Assembly: GCF_012933385.1 (NCBI RefSeq)
Contig: NZ_JABBPN010000010.1
Location: 1-64,000, forward strand
DNA from: Paenibacillus lemnae
GTDB lineage: Bacteria > Bacillota > Bacilli > Paenibacillales > Paenibacillaceae
Direction of reading: 5' to 3'
DNA length: 64,000 nucleotides
The notes under the pieces are model-generated. The model had not been told where the DNA came from and made no database searches. It worked only from the letters and a program-made list of their open reading frames with translations. Within the stretch, counting starts at the first letter, position 1. Every line of letters starts with the position of its first letter. Position numbers and translations under genes: made by a program. This document shows, piece after piece, positions 1-8,846 of this stretch.

Positions 1-1138
1 CGGCGGCGTTTGCGCCCGCGGCGGGGCCTGCGCCTGCGGCGGCGCTTGCGCCTGCTGCTGCGGGAGCGCCCGCTCCGCTCCCGCGCAGCGCCTGCTGCTC
101 GTGCTCCGCACCGAGCAGCTTAAGCACCCGCCCCACCCACGGCTCTGCCTCGTGGGAGGGCGGCCCCTGAGCCGGCTGCGCAGTGCCGCCGGCCCAAGGC
201 TGCGCGAGCTCATTGCGCAGCTGGTGCATCAAGCCCTGCAGCTTTGCCAGCAGGGCCGCAGCCGGCGGCGGTCCCGCTGGTGCCGCCGCCGTGCCGCTGC
301 GGAGCGCAGCATGCAGCTCCGCTTCCGGCACATCTGCCTGAGCACCTGATGTGCCAGGCATGCCTGCTGCTCCATCTGCCGTGTTTCCGGCCGCTGTCGA
401 AACTACGGCCTGGCCACCCGCTTGTGCCGCTGAAGGATTTTGAGGTAACCCTTGCGTAGAATACCGCCCATCCGCTGCAGATGCAATGCCTGCTGCACCC
501 ACTCCATCCCCTGCAGCCGTTCCCGCTCCCCGCTGGTTCTGTATTTGAACCGTTACATCCAGCTGATGCTCAAGAGTCTGCAGAAGCTGATGTAACGGTG
601 GGCCAAATACGGCCTGGTGCAGTCCTTTTACACTCTGCAGCGACACAGGGAGCCCCCGCTGAAACGCGATGGCGGCTGATTCCGCCCACTCCCCTGCGGG
701 AATCTGCAGCGGCTTCATCGCAAGCACTTCTTTGAAAACCGAAATATTCTCCTTTGTGAGCGGTACACCCGCATTCTGAATTCCCTTTACAATCTCACGT
801 ATTTCCGGAGAATCGGGCAGGCCGGAAGATTTGAGCATATCTGCCAAAGAAGATCCAGACATCACCGTACCCTGCCCCTGTGTCACAGGCTTCAGGATGA
901 CGGCACCGTCTTCACCGGGCGGCTGCACCTGGAGAAGTGCTGTTTCACCAGGTCGCAGAGACGCTTCCAGCTTGGCCTTTACGTGAACGCCCTGAATTTG
1001 GACCGTCGCTTCCTGTCCGTCTTCCGATACATTGATAATCAAGCCGCGAACGACCTGACCAGGCTTCATTTCCAGGGCTTTGACTTCCGCAGGCTTGGAT
1101 TCTCCCAGCAATCCACGAATCATTGATCCGATGTTCAC
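1..1138 (-). CDS. YlqG-like protein, 5' part (runs off the left edge)
   Basis: An open frame on the minus strand starts at a GTG at 1138 and continues without a stop to base 1, so about 379 codons are visible and the C-terminus is missing. The start is supported by a GGGGGAAGAG site just upstream; an ATG five codons in is the alternative. The N-terminal 100 residues are well ordered (GLLGESKPAEVKALEMKPGQ, then an OB-like stretch with VRGLIINVSEDGQEATVQIQ). After a Gln/Pro-rich middle, a segment WVGRVLKLLGAEHEQQ precedes an Ala/Gly/Pro-rich low-complexity run near the edge. In B. subtilis ylqG sits directly downstream of rnhB, as here, and related genes are often annotated as FliK-like. Identity rests on position plus this pattern; function is unknown. 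Confidence 0.7.
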   Translation of the reverse strand, partial: MNIGSMIRGLLGESKPAEVKALEMKPGQVVRGLIINVSEDGQEATVQIQGVHVKAKLEASLRPGETALLQVQPPGEDGAVILKPVTQGQGTVMSGSSLADMLKSSGLPDSPEIREIVKGIQNAGVPLTKENISVFKEVLAMKPLQIPAGEWAESAAIAFQRGLPVSLQSVKGLHQAVFGPPLHQLLQTLEHQLDVTVQIQNQRGAGTAAGDGVGAAGIASAADGRYSTQGLPQNPSAAQAGGQAVVSTAAGNTADGAAGMPGTSGAQADVPEAELHAALRSGTAAAPAGPPPAAALLAKLQGLMHQLRNELAQPWAGGTAQPAQGPPSHEAEPWVGRVLKLLGAEHEQQALRGSGAGAPAAAGASAAAGAGPAAGANAA

Positions 1139-1176
1139 GCCTCTTCCCCCAAACGTTTCTTTTTCTACTATATCGG

Positions 1177-1210
1177 CAGCAGCCCGCCTTTTCCGAAGGG
1201 CGGGCTGCTG
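1177..1210. terminator. Strong GC-rich hairpin between rnhB and the ylqG-like gene
   Basis: A 12-bp perfect stem (CAGCAGCCCGCC with GGCGGGCTGCTG) has a 10-nt loop. The T-tract (TATTTTTTAG) lies on the plus-strand side and overlaps the rnhB stop codon. No T-tract follows on the minus strand, although the flanking genes are transcribed in that direction. It would stop antisense transcripts entering rnhB, or act as an RNA processing or pausing structure in the operon. Confidence 0.6.
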
Positions 1211-1216
1211 TATTTT

Positions 1217-1864
1217 TTAGAACAAGGAGAGCTGTACCGTCTCCATATTTTTAAGAAAGCTGCGGCGGTGCATCGCCGTTGGTCCATGAAGCTGCAGTTG
1301 TTCCCTGTGATGCTTGGTCGCATAGCCCTTGTGAATCGAAATACCGTATTGCGGATAAAGCTGATTCCATTCATTCTCACACAGACGATCTCGAACCACT
1401 TTAGCGACAATCGAAGCCGCAGCGATCGATTGACTGTTGGCATCCCCTTTAATAATCGCAAGCTGCGGAATATCACACTCTACTTTTTCAGCATCGACCA
1501 GTAAGAAGTCCGGTTTCACCATGAGTCCATCCATCGCAATGCGCATGGCTTTTCTTGCGGCCTGTTTAATATTAATCTGGTCTATGGTTTGCGCATCAAC
1601 ACGGCCTACTCCGACAGCCAGAGCTTTATCCATAATAAGCTCATACAAAGCATCTCTCTTCTTGGCACTTAATTTCTTGGAATCGTTAATGCCTTCGATA
1701 ACCAGTTCCTGCGGCAGAATAACTGCTGCAGCCACCACATCACCGAACAGGCACCCCCGTCCCACTTCATCTATTCCTGCAATATGTACATAACGATCCC
1801 AATACTCACGTTCGTAGGCTAATAAATCGGGTACGATCGGCGGCTTTGCATTATCTATGTTCAT
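1217..1864 (-). CDS. rnhB: Ribonuclease HII
   Basis: RNase HII cleaves the RNA strand of RNA-DNA hybrids and starts removal of misincorporated ribonucleotides. The protein is 215 residues from the ATG at 1864, which follows GGAGATGTC. A start 12 codons upstream lacks a ribosome binding site. The metal-binding motif is visible at residues 29-38 (AGIDEVGRGC, Asp32 and Glu33). LVDAEKV and an Asp-rich region around GDANSQSIAAASIVAKVVRD supply the remaining catalytic carboxylates. Length is normal. The gene lies between rbgA and the ylqG-like gene as in B. subtilis, but it is separated from rbgA by a terminator, so it may need its own promoter in 1865-2012. Confidence 0.95.
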   Translation of the reverse strand: MNIDNAKPPIVPDLLAYEREYWDRYVHIAGIDEVGRGCLFGDVVAAAVILPQELVIEGINDSKKLSAKKRDALYELIMDKALAVGVGRVDAQTIDQINIKQAARKAMRIAMDGLMVKPDFLLVDAEKVECDIPQLAIIKGDANSQSIAAASIVAKVVRDRLCENEWNQLYPQYGISIHKGYATKHHREQLQLHGPTAMHRRSFLKNMETVQLSLF

Positions 1865-2012
1865 GACATCTCCAGCTCCTGTATATCCATGATGATCCAA
1901 AATGCATATCTATCATTTCGTATTCTAATAGAGTATCACAGGTTTGCTGAAAAATTAACTGGAGACCCTCCAAAATCATTCATCTTGCCTGTTCATCAAC
2001 CTTTGCACAAAT

Positions 2013-2060
2013 TAAAAAAGCAGCCCAGGTCCCGTTATTTCAAACGGTATATGGCTGCTT
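2013..2060 (-). terminator. Intrinsic terminator downstream of rbgA
   Basis: Read on the minus strand, AGCAGCC ... GGCTGCT forms a stem with a second inner pairing (ACCGT/ACGGG) and is followed by TTTTTT. It lies 18 bases beyond the rbgA stop codon and separates rbgA from rnhB. Confidence 0.8.
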
Positions 2061-2077
2061 TACAGTTGTTCTGCCTT

Positions 2078-2944
2078 TTAGTACGGCGCTTCCATGGAGA
2101 AACGGCCCATTTTCCCTGCCCGCAGTTCTCTTAAAAGAATACCGGAGGCCTTCTCCAGGTCCACGCGTCCCCCGCTTACGATGCATCCCCGCTTACGGCC
2201 GATTTCTTCCATAACCGCAACGATTTCATCCGGGTTTTCAAAGTCTTCAGGACGCTTTTTTAATTCAAATCTTTCACTCATCGGCTCCCAATAGTACCTT
2301 GATAAATATTTAACCGCAAAAAACGCGATATCTTCCACATTTAAAATTTCTTCTTTGATCGCTCCAGTGACTGCCAGCCGGTAGCCTACATTCTGATCCT
2401 CAAACTTGGGCCACAAAATTCCTGGTGTATCCAGCAGCTCCATCTCGCCCCCGGCAACCTTGATCCATTGCTGACCCTTCGTTACGCCCGGGCGGTCGCC
2501 TGTAGCGGCTATGCTTCGTCCGGCCAGACGGTTAATCAGCGTGGATTTGCCCACATTCGGAATTCCTACAATCAATACACGCATCGCGCGCGGATTAATT
2601 CCTTTAGACAGCTGTCTGTCGATTTTCTCTTTCAGGAGCAGCTTAACCTGACCTGAAATTTCTTTCACACCTGTACCTGTTGCGGAATCGATCGGAAAGG
2701 CAGGACTGCCCTGTTCCTTAAAATAATTGATCCATTGCCGCGTCACTTCCGGATCAGCCAAATCGGCCTTGTTCATAAGGATCAGCCGGGGCTTACCCGA
2801 CAAAATCTCGTCGACCATCGGATTTCGGCTGGAAAGCGGAAGTCTGGCATCGATCAATTCGATAACCGCATCAATCAATTTTAGCTTTTCTTGAATCTGA
2901 CGGCGTGCTTTTGTCATATGTCCCGGAAACCATTGTATCGTCAA
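2078..2944 (-). CDS. rbgA: Ribosome biogenesis GTPase RbgA (YlqF)
   Basis: RbgA is a circularly permuted GTPase needed for late assembly of the 50S subunit in Bacillales. The permuted motif order is visible: G4 NKAD at residues 58-61 comes before G1 GIPNVGKS at 127-134 and G3 DTPG at 172-175. The N-terminal [15 protein letters not shown] signature is typical, and a C-terminal helical RNA-binding region follows. The protein is 288 residues, the normal length. The start codon is TTG at 2944, placed 7 nt after AGGTGA. It follows lepB with a short gap and is probably co-transcribed from the rplS promoter. Confidence 0.96.
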   Translation of the reverse strand: MTIQWFPGHMTKARRQIQEKLKLIDAVIELIDARLPLSSRNPMVDEILSGKPRLILMNKADLADPEVTRQWINYFKEQGSPAFPIDSATGTGVKEISGQVKLLLKEKIDRQLSKGINPRAMRVLIVGIPNVGKSTLINRLAGRSIAATGDRPGVTKGQQWIKVAGGEMELLDTPGILWPKFEDQNVGYRLAVTGAIKEEILNVEDIAFFAVKYLSRYYWEPMSERFELKKRPEDFENPDEIVAVMEEIGRKRGCIVSGGRVDLEKASGILLRELRAGKMGRFSMEAPY

Positions 2945-2995
2945 GCGCTCGTCACCTCACAATCCTTGCTATACTGTTCATCGTATTGTTTCCAT

Positions 2996-3616
2996 CTAGT
3001 TGTCTATAAATCCAATATCCTTAATCGGCCAGAAGATTACGTCCGCCCGTCCGATGATATCCTCGAGCGGTACATAGCCGATCATGCGGCTGTCTGTACT
3101 GTTGGAACGGTTATCGCCAAGAACAAAAATATGTCCTTCCGGTACGGTGTCCTCCGGTACATACTCGTTCGGGAAATTTGTACCCGGATTGTACAGTCTT
3201 CCGTTCTCATGTGCCTGGTCAATGGCTTCTTGTATGTATGCTTCGTCCACCGGTTTTCCATTCACAATGACCTGGTCGCCTTCGACCTTCACCGTATCAC
3301 CTGCTACAGCAATTACACGTTTAATAAAATCTCTTCCTTCAGAAGGAACATGGAACACAACCACCTCGCCCCGTTCCGGCTTGCGGATATCATACAAAAT
3401 CTCATTCACAATCAGCTTCTGTCCTGTTACAAAATTGGGCTGCATCGACGGCCCCTGGACAATAAAAGGCTTAAACAAAAGCCAGCGGATGAGAACGACG
3501 AGAATCAATGCAATAAGAAGAGCTTTCAGCCATTCGACCAGTTCGTTCTTTTTCTTCTTCGCCGGTTTGTCTCCCTCATGGGGATGGACTTCTTCATGAG
3601 AATCCTGCTGCATCAT
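2996..3616 (-). CDS. lepB: Signal peptidase I
   Basis: This type I signal peptidase releases exported preproteins on the outer face of the membrane. It has 206 residues, with a Lys-rich cytoplasmic N-terminus, one membrane segment at about 30-47 and the catalytic pair Ser57 (in GPSMQP) and Lys99 (in RDFIKRVIAVAGD). The conserved GDNRSNSTDSR box lies near the C-terminus. A single membrane span matches the SipS class. The ATG at 3616 follows GAGAGGACGGTGA. The gene sits between rplS and rbgA. B. subtilis lacks a peptidase gene at this point, while a lepB there is known in several other Firmicutes. Confidence 0.96.
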   Translation of the reverse strand: MMQQDSHEEVHPHEGDKPAKKKKNELVEWLKALLIALILVVLIRWLLFKPFIVQGPSMQPNFVTGQKLIVNEILYDIRKPERGEVVVFHVPSEGRDFIKRVIAVAGDTVKVEGDQVIVNGKPVDEAYIQEAIDQAHENGRLYNPGTNFPNEYVPEDTVPEGHIFVLGDNRSNSTDSRMIGYVPLEDIIGRADVIFWPIKDIGFIDN

Positions 3617-3689
3617 TCACCGTCCTCTCTGCCGTGATGTCTCACTGCATATCATGTGAAAAACCAAACATTCTTTTTTTGGATATACA

Positions 3690-3722
3690 AAAGGGACTTG
3701 TATAAATCCACAAGCCCCTTTT
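3690..3722. terminator. Hairpin after rplS
   Basis: An 11-bp stem (AAGGGACTTGT with ACAAGCCCCTT, one G-U pair) lies 15 bases after the rplS stop. The plus-strand side is followed by TTTTTT and the minus-strand side by TTTTGTAT. It could terminate or attenuate transcription between rplS and lepB. Confidence 0.6.
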
Positions 3723-3736
3723 TTACCGTCATATGA

Positions 3737-4081
3737 TTAACGACGAATTTCTTTAATTCTCGCTGCTTTACCGCGCAGTTCACGAAGATAATAAAGCTTC
3801 GCACGACGCACTTTACCACGGCGAGCCACTTCGATTTTCTCGAGTTTAGGCGAATTGATTGGAAAAGTTCTTTCCACACCAACACCGTAAGACACTTTAC
3901 GAACTGTAAAAGTCTCACTGATTCCGCCACCGCGACGTTTAATAACTACACCTTCGAACAACTGGATACGCTCACGAGTTCCCTCGATAACCTTAACGTG
4001 CACTTTTAAAGTGTCGCCAGGACGAAAGCTCGGAATATCACTGCGAAGCTGTTCTTGAGTAATCGCTTGTACGATATTCAT
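3737..4081 (-). CDS. rplS: 50S ribosomal protein L19
   Basis: L19 sits at the 30S-50S interface. The protein has 114 residues, the family's normal length, with the diagnostic stretches [30 protein letters not shown] and [15 protein letters not shown]. The ATG at 4081 is preceded by GAGGAGGGAGTCCTAG. In B. subtilis rplS follows trmD directly; here about 8 kb including the cyd operon intervenes. The gene has its own promoter and leader at 4082-4212. Confidence 0.98.
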   Translation of the reverse strand: MNIVQAITQEQLRSDIPSFRPGDTLKVHVKVIEGTRERIQLFEGVVIKRRGGGISETFTVRKVSYGVGVERTFPINSPKLEKIEVARRGKVRRAKLYYLRELRGKAARIKEIRR

Positions 4082-4176
4082 CTAGGACTCCCTCCTCTCA
4101 CACAGGCGTTCTTGCCTCTTCCGGAAAACCTTCTTGTTCTCCATCATTATCCGCAGCGGACCACCGTATTCACAAC
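4082..4176 (-). promoter_or_regulatory. rplS mRNA leader (candidate L19 autoregulatory leader)
   Basis: About 95 nt separate the predicted transcription start from the rplS start codon. The leader can form at least two small hairpins: TCCG/CGGA within GGTCCGCTGCGGATAA, and AGGC-AAGAAC-GCCT just before the ribosome binding site. An L19 leader family is known in Firmicutes; assignment here is by position and hairpin content only, without a covariance-model match. Confidence 0.45.
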
Positions 4177-4183
4177 AAAAGAA

Positions 4184-4212
4184 ATTTTACCACGTTCTAT
4201 GCATGAAATCAA
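4184..4212 (-). promoter_or_regulatory. Sigma-A promoter for rplS
   Basis: On the minus strand TTGATT (4207-4212) and TAAAAT (4184-4189) are separated by exactly 17 bp. The -35 box begins only 6 bp beyond the cydC stop codon, and I see no terminator between cydC and this promoter. Confidence 0.75.
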
Positions 4213-4217
4213 GGAAA

Positions 4218-5951
4218 TCATTTATTCGAAGCTTCAAACATTTGTAACTCAATTTCTTTCAATTCATAAAAATAACCCTTCAAGGCCACGAGCTCCTCAT
4301 AAGTACCGCTCTCGACAATCCGGCCCTGCTCAATCACGATGATCCGGTCCATATGCTCAAGTCCTGCCAGACGATGGCTGATCAGAAGCAGTGTATCGCC
4401 CGCCGCCTGATCCAGTACATAACGCAAAACCTTGCGCTCTGTGATGTAGTCAAGCGAGGAAGTGGGCTCATCCAGCAGCCACAGCCTGCCGCCATGGAGA
4501 ACAGCGCGTGCCAGCGCAAGGCGCTGCTTCTCTCCGTCCGATAAATTCTCGCCCTTTTCCAGGACATGATCATTCAGCTTTTTATCTTTAAGCTGCACTT
4601 GATCCAGAACAAAGCTCAGCTCTTCATCTTCAAAACACGTTTGTTCTGTCAGCAAATTATCACGAATGGTACCGCGAAAGAAATGGCCATGCTGCAGCAC
4701 GGTATTACATTTGCTCCACACATGTTCTTCTTCCAGCTCTTGAAGAGGAATATCATTCAGGCGAATTTCACCCCTGTTTGGCTTACGCAGCTTCAGCAGC
4801 AGTTCGAATAGGCTCGTCTTTCCTGACCCGCTCGGTCCCACAATCGCCGTCTTGGAGCCGGCCGGCAAATGGAGTGAAATATCCTGCAGCGCTGGCCGCC
4901 ATTCATCATCATATTGAAAACAAACTTCGTCAAAGCTTACCGACACCGCCTCATCATCGATCGAACGGCGGTTTGCCGGAAGCTCAGGCTGCTGTTTTTC
5001 CGCAGAAAGCACCGTATCCGTAAGCCGTTTAGCAGCATATTCACTGTCCTGCTTGTAGGCTGGCAGTGTGGCCATAGGTGCTGCTTCCTCGAATACCGTG
5101 TTGGATACCATGACGAGCATGGCGAGAAAGACGCCAGAGAGTGAGCCGTTTACGATCAGGTAGGCGCCGAGTACCAGCATTCCCCAGGAAATGATGAAAG
5201 TAAGAAATGTATGCAGCGCTTGTCCCCGAAGCAGCCTGAGGGCATCGTCCCGCTGACTGGCTGCCAGATCGGCAGAGACCTGCTGAAGCTCCTCCTCTCG
5301 CTGGTTCAAGCGGCCGTAGAGCTTCAAATCACGGAAGCCGAAGAGCATCTCTGTGACATCGGTAGAGAATGCCGCCCGCTTCCGCTTCACGGCTCCGTGA
5401 ACCCGGCGCTGTCCAATCATCACCAGAGCTGGAACACCGAAAGCAGCCATCAGCATCCCAGCCAATAGCAGTAGTGCAGCCCAGATGGAAAAAGCAGCGG
5501 TAAACAGCATCGTCGCCAAAAACACCATGACAACCATGACAGGCGGATAAGCGACCCGCAAAAAATAAAACTGCAGACTTTCCACGTCTCCGACAATTCG
5601 CGCCAGCAGCTCTCCGCTGCGTGTCCGGTTCAGAATACCTGGCGTCAAGGGTACAAGTTTGGAGAAAAAGGCGGTTCGCAGCCGCCCCAGCAGTGAGAAT
5701 GTCGCCCTGTGCGAAAACAGCCGCTCACCGTAACGGCTTGCCGCCCGCACTAAACCGAGAATTTTGACCAGCGAGGTCAGCATGATCAGGGTATACAGCG
5801 GAGGAGCAAACACAGTCTGCGCTATAAGATATCCGCTGGCGGCAAACAATCCTACTCCGGCAAGGCCGGCAGCGAAGCCTCCGAGGATCGACAGCAGAAT
5901 GTCCCGGCGTTCCCGGATCATCGCTTTTGTAAAAATAGCCAGTTCCTTCAT
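4218..5951 (-). CDS. cydC: CydC-type subunit of the cysteine/glutathione ABC exporter
   Basis: This is the second half-transporter of the heterodimeric CydDC exporter, which moves thiols outward and is required for assembly of bd-type oxidases. It has 577 residues: an N-terminal six-helix membrane domain and a C-terminal ATPase with Walker A GPSGSGKTS, signature LSDGEKQRLALARA (LSDGE instead of LSGGE) and Walker B LWLLDEPTSSLD. ATG at 5951 with AGGGAGG is preferred over a GTG at 5957. It overlaps the end of cydD by 4 bp, so translation is coupled. Bacillus naming of cydC and cydD is swapped relative to E. coli; the E. coli convention is used here. Confidence 0.88.
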   Translation of the reverse strand: MKELAIFTKAMIRERRDILLSILGGFAAGLAGVGLFAASGYLIAQTVFAPPLYTLIMLTSLVKILGLVRAASRYGERLFSHRATFSLLGRLRTAFFSKLVPLTPGILNRTRSGELLARIVGDVESLQFYFLRVAYPPVMVVMVFLATMLFTAAFSIWAALLLLAGMLMAAFGVPALVMIGQRRVHGAVKRKRAAFSTDVTEMLFGFRDLKLYGRLNQREEELQQVSADLAASQRDDALRLLRGQALHTFLTFIISWGMLVLGAYLIVNGSLSGVFLAMLVMVSNTVFEEAAPMATLPAYKQDSEYAAKRLTDTVLSAEKQQPELPANRRSIDDEAVSVSFDEVCFQYDDEWRPALQDISLHLPAGSKTAIVGPSGSGKTSLFELLLKLRKPNRGEIRLNDIPLQELEEEHVWSKCNTVLQHGHFFRGTIRDNLLTEQTCFEDEELSFVLDQVQLKDKKLNDHVLEKGENLSDGEKQRLALARAVLHGGRLWLLDEPTSSLDYITERKVLRYVLDQAAGDTLLLISHRLAGLEHMDRIIVIEQGRIVESGTYEELVALKGYFYELKEIELQMFEASNK

Positions 5952-7795
5952 GACCACCCTCCCTTACGCTGCACATCAACCATTTCGGCATACTGCGGTA
6001 AACGGTCAAGCAGCTCCTCGTGCGTTCCCGTATCCACCAACACACCTTTCTCCATAAAGAAGATGATGTCCGCCTGGCGGATGGTATATAAACGATGAGC
6101 TACCGTAATCATGGTGACACCCCGTGACAGCTCGGTAATCGAGCGCTGCAAAATCCGTTCTGTGTGCAGGTCCAGGCCGACCGTAGGCTCATCAAACAGC
6201 AAGACGGCAGGGCGCTTAAGAAATGCGCGTGCCAGCGCCAGACGCTGCTTTTCTCCGCCTGACAGCCCTCTGCCTCCTTCTCCCACAACAGTGTCATAAG
6301 ACTGTTCCAGCTCTTCTGTAAGCCCGCCAAGCCCCGCTGCCTCAGCCGCCTTGATGATATCTTCTTTGGAGACGTAGTGGCCAGCGCCAATGACAATGTT
6401 ATCCGCGAACGTTCCGGCAAAAATATAGGGATGCTGGGTGATGTAACCGACGTGGCGGAACCATGCTGCCTCATCCAGCTCCCCAAGCTCACGGCCGTTT
6501 ACTGTGATTGTTCCACTATCTGGCTTCAGCAGGCCGGACAGCAGATGCAGCAGTGTTGTCTTGCCTGAGCCGCTTGCGCCAACAATCGCAACATGTTGTC
6601 CGGGCTTGATTTTGATCCCAGCCGTTCCGGTATGCAGCTCAAAACCACTCTGCTCATAGCGGAACCGCAGATTTTCTAACTCCATGGAAGGCGGCAGTGG
6701 CCCCAGGTCAGACGTTTTGGATTCGTACTCTCCTTTAGGACGACTTTTGTCAACCGTATCCTGATCCTCACTTCTGCGCTCCGAAGAGTCTTGGTCAGAT
6801 GGTGTTATGCTGAATGTACCTGCTCCAGCCGTATTTTCAAGCAGCTCCTCCACCGTCCTGATCGCGCCCATGCTTGTACGTCCTCCGTGAAATGCGGTAC
6901 CCGTATTTTTCAGCAAATTATAGAACTCTGGTACAAGCAGCAGGATCAGAAAAGCTGTATAAAACGACAGTGTCTTGAAGACAACCAGCTGCAGTGCCAG
7001 CTCCAATGCCACAATTCCGATACTCAGCATGACGATGGATTCCAGCGCAAACGTATTTATGAAGGCAATGCGGAGGATCCCCATGGTCGCATCCCTGTAA
7101 GCAAGGCTGCTGCGCTCAATTTCCTTCTCCTGCTGTCTGCTCCTGCCGAACAGCTTCAATGTCACAAGACCTTGAAGCGAATCCAGAAATGTACCGGAGA
7201 ATGCAGCAAGCTGGTCAAATTTTTCCTCTGATTTTTTCCGGGTGCTTAGTCCTACCAGAATCATGAACAAGGGAATAAAGGGGGCGGTGACTAACATAAT
7301 CAGCCCTGAATTCATATGCTGGTAAAAAACAACTCCCAAAACCAGGAGAGGGATGACGGAAGCTTCCATCATCCTGGGCAAATATTGGCTGAAATAATGT
7401 TCTGCTTCGTCCACGGCATCCAGAGCCACACTGACCTTGCCGCCAGTCTGGCCGCCCAGCGAGACGGGCATGGATGACCTCGTCAATCCGCGCAGCAGAC
7501 GCGACCGCATTTCCGTCTTGGCTGCAGCGGCCATGTTCAGTCCGATCATTCCGTTTCCGTATACGAGCAGTGACCGAGATGCCATCACAGACAGCAAACC
7601 GAGGACAACTGTCGTCACAGAAGACAGTGAAGCACCTTCCACGAAGATACGCTGCACAGCCTTGGCCAATAATGCAGCTTGACCTGTGATCGCCGCGCCA
7701 AGCGCAAGTGATATCACGGCAAGGAGGACGAGAGATTTCCTTTGCCTGGACATCAGCATCGACAGAAGGCCTGCTTTTCTTCTCTTCACTCCCAT
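5948..7795 (-). CDS. cydD: CydD-type subunit of the cysteine/glutathione ABC exporter
   Basis: First half-transporter of CydDC, 615 residues. Membrane segments occupy roughly residues 15-300. A hydrophilic, charged linker of about 45 residues (SDQDSSERRSEDQD region) separates them from the ATPase domain, which has Walker A GASGSGKTT, signature GRGLSGGEKQRLALARAF and Walker B VLLFDEPTVGLD. The ATG at 7795 follows AAGGAGGAAC. It starts 34 bp after cydB, which places oxidase genes and assembly transporter in one operon in the order cydA-cydB-cydD-cydC, as in Bacillus. Confidence 0.9.
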   Translation of the reverse strand: MGVKRRKAGLLSMLMSRQRKSLVLLAVISLALGAAITGQAALLAKAVQRIFVEGASLSSVTTVVLGLLSVMASRSLLVYGNGMIGLNMAAAAKTEMRSRLLRGLTRSSMPVSLGGQTGGKVSVALDAVDEAEHYFSQYLPRMMEASVIPLLVLGVVFYQHMNSGLIMLVTAPFIPLFMILVGLSTRKKSEEKFDQLAAFSGTFLDSLQGLVTLKLFGRSRQQEKEIERSSLAYRDATMGILRIAFINTFALESIVMLSIGIVALELALQLVVFKTLSFYTAFLILLLVPEFYNLLKNTGTAFHGGRTSMGAIRTVEELLENTAGAGTFSITPSDQDSSERRSEDQDTVDKSRPKGEYESKTSDLGPLPPSMELENLRFRYEQSGFELHTGTAGIKIKPGQHVAIVGASGSGKTTLLHLLSGLLKPDSGTITVNGRELGELDEAAWFRHVGYITQHPYIFAGTFADNIVIGAGHYVSKEDIIKAAEAAGLGGLTEELEQSYDTVVGEGGRGLSGGEKQRLALARAFLKRPAVLLFDEPTVGLDLHTERILQRSITELSRGVTMITVAHRLYTIRQADIIFFMEKGVLVDTGTHEELLDRLPQYAEMVDVQRKGGWS

Positions 7796-7829
7796 GTTCC
7801 TCCTTATAGGATAAGCTTCATATAAAAAA

Positions 7830-8846
7830 TTACCGCTTACCTCTTACGTAGTCTGCATCAAAAAGGAACAGCCGGAATACGAGAATGAGTGACGGAATTA
7901 ACAGCAGCAGGCCGCCGATGAACGCAGCTACTAGTGCAATTCCCATCGATTCATGTGTAGCTCCGTCCTGGATCGTAATATACGGGTCCAGAATATATGG
8001 ATATTGTCCAATGCCATAGGCAAAGAACGCACAGGCAAACTGAAGCATGATACTGATAAAAGCCAGGCCATAACGGCGGCCTTTATAGAGAAGCCATAAC
8101 GCGATCATAAAGAAACCGACCGAGAGGGCAAGCAACCACCACATATCCATCATGTTATTAAAGTGGCGTTCATTATGCTGGCTTAAATAGATGAATGCCG
8201 TAAAGGCAGCGATAATTGTCGGTGTACTCCAGAACAAGGCATATGTCCGCAGCAATTGAACAGCCGGCTGATCATCAGCACGAGCCGCATAGAAGGTTAG
8301 GAATGCTCCACTGATGAACAGTACCGATACGATCGCCAGCCCTACGATGCTCCATGACAGCGGACTGGTGAGCAGGTTCATATACTCCAGATAGACTGTA
8401 CCGTTTTCTTCCATAATAAATCCGCCTTCGGACAGCGTCAGCGCAACAGATAAGGAGGCTGGAATGAAGAGACCTGTCGCCCCGTAGAGAAACAGAAATA
8501 CAATATTCTCTTTCGAGCCATAGTTCTCAAACGCATAGAAGGAACCGCGGATGGCAATAAGCACGATGCCAATGCTTGCCGGAACGAGCAGTGACGAACC
8601 ATAGTAGTATGCTGTATCAGGAAAGAAACCGATAATACCAACGAAGAAGAAGACGAAAAAGACGTTTGTAATTTCCCACACAGGCGATAAATATCGGGAT
8701 ATCAGTCGATTAATCAGATGGTCTTTTTTCGTAAACTTGGCATAGAAGGCAAAGAAGCCTGCTCCAAAATCAATTGAGGCTACAATCAGATAGCCGTACA
8801 GAAACAGCCACAGCACCGAGATTCCAATTAACTCATAGCTGATCAT
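7830..8846 (-). CDS. cydB: Cytochrome bd-type quinol oxidase subunit II
   Basis: Subunit II of the bd-type terminal oxidase is an integral membrane protein that pairs with CydA. It has 338 residues with about nine hydrophobic segments. N-terminal hallmarks are YGYLIVASIDFGAGFFAFY (family D-x-G pattern) and SPVWEITNVFFVFFFVG (the W-E-x-N/T-N-V box). Sequence style fits the YthB/CIO class better than classical B. subtilis CydB. It overlaps cydA by an ATGA junction, indicating coupled translation. Confidence 0.9.
   Translation of the reverse strand: MISYELIGISVLWLFLYGYLIVASIDFGAGFFAFYAKFTKKDHLINRLISRYLSPVWEITNVFFVFFFVGIIGFFPDTAYYYGSSLLVPASIGIVLIAIRGSFYAFENYGSKENIVFLFLYGATGLFIPASLSVALTLSEGGFIMEENGTVYLEYMNLLTSPLSWSIVGLAIVSVLFISGAFLTFYAARADDQPAVQLLRTYALFWSTPTIIAAFTAFIYLSQHNERHFNNMMDMWWLLALSVGFFMIALWLLYKGRRYGLAFISIMLQFACAFFAYGIGQYPYILDPYITIQDGATHESMGIALVAAFIGGLLLLIPSLILVFRLFLFDADYVRGKR

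Noticed and set aside
101..735. Three plus-strand frames at the left edge
   Set aside because: They lie opposite the GC-rich, Ala/Gly/Gln-coding part of the ylqG-like gene and have no ribosome binding sites.
2891..3637. Plus-strand frame of 248 codons over lepB
   Set aside because: Shadow of the lepB coding strand; the minus-strand protein has full signal peptidase motifs.
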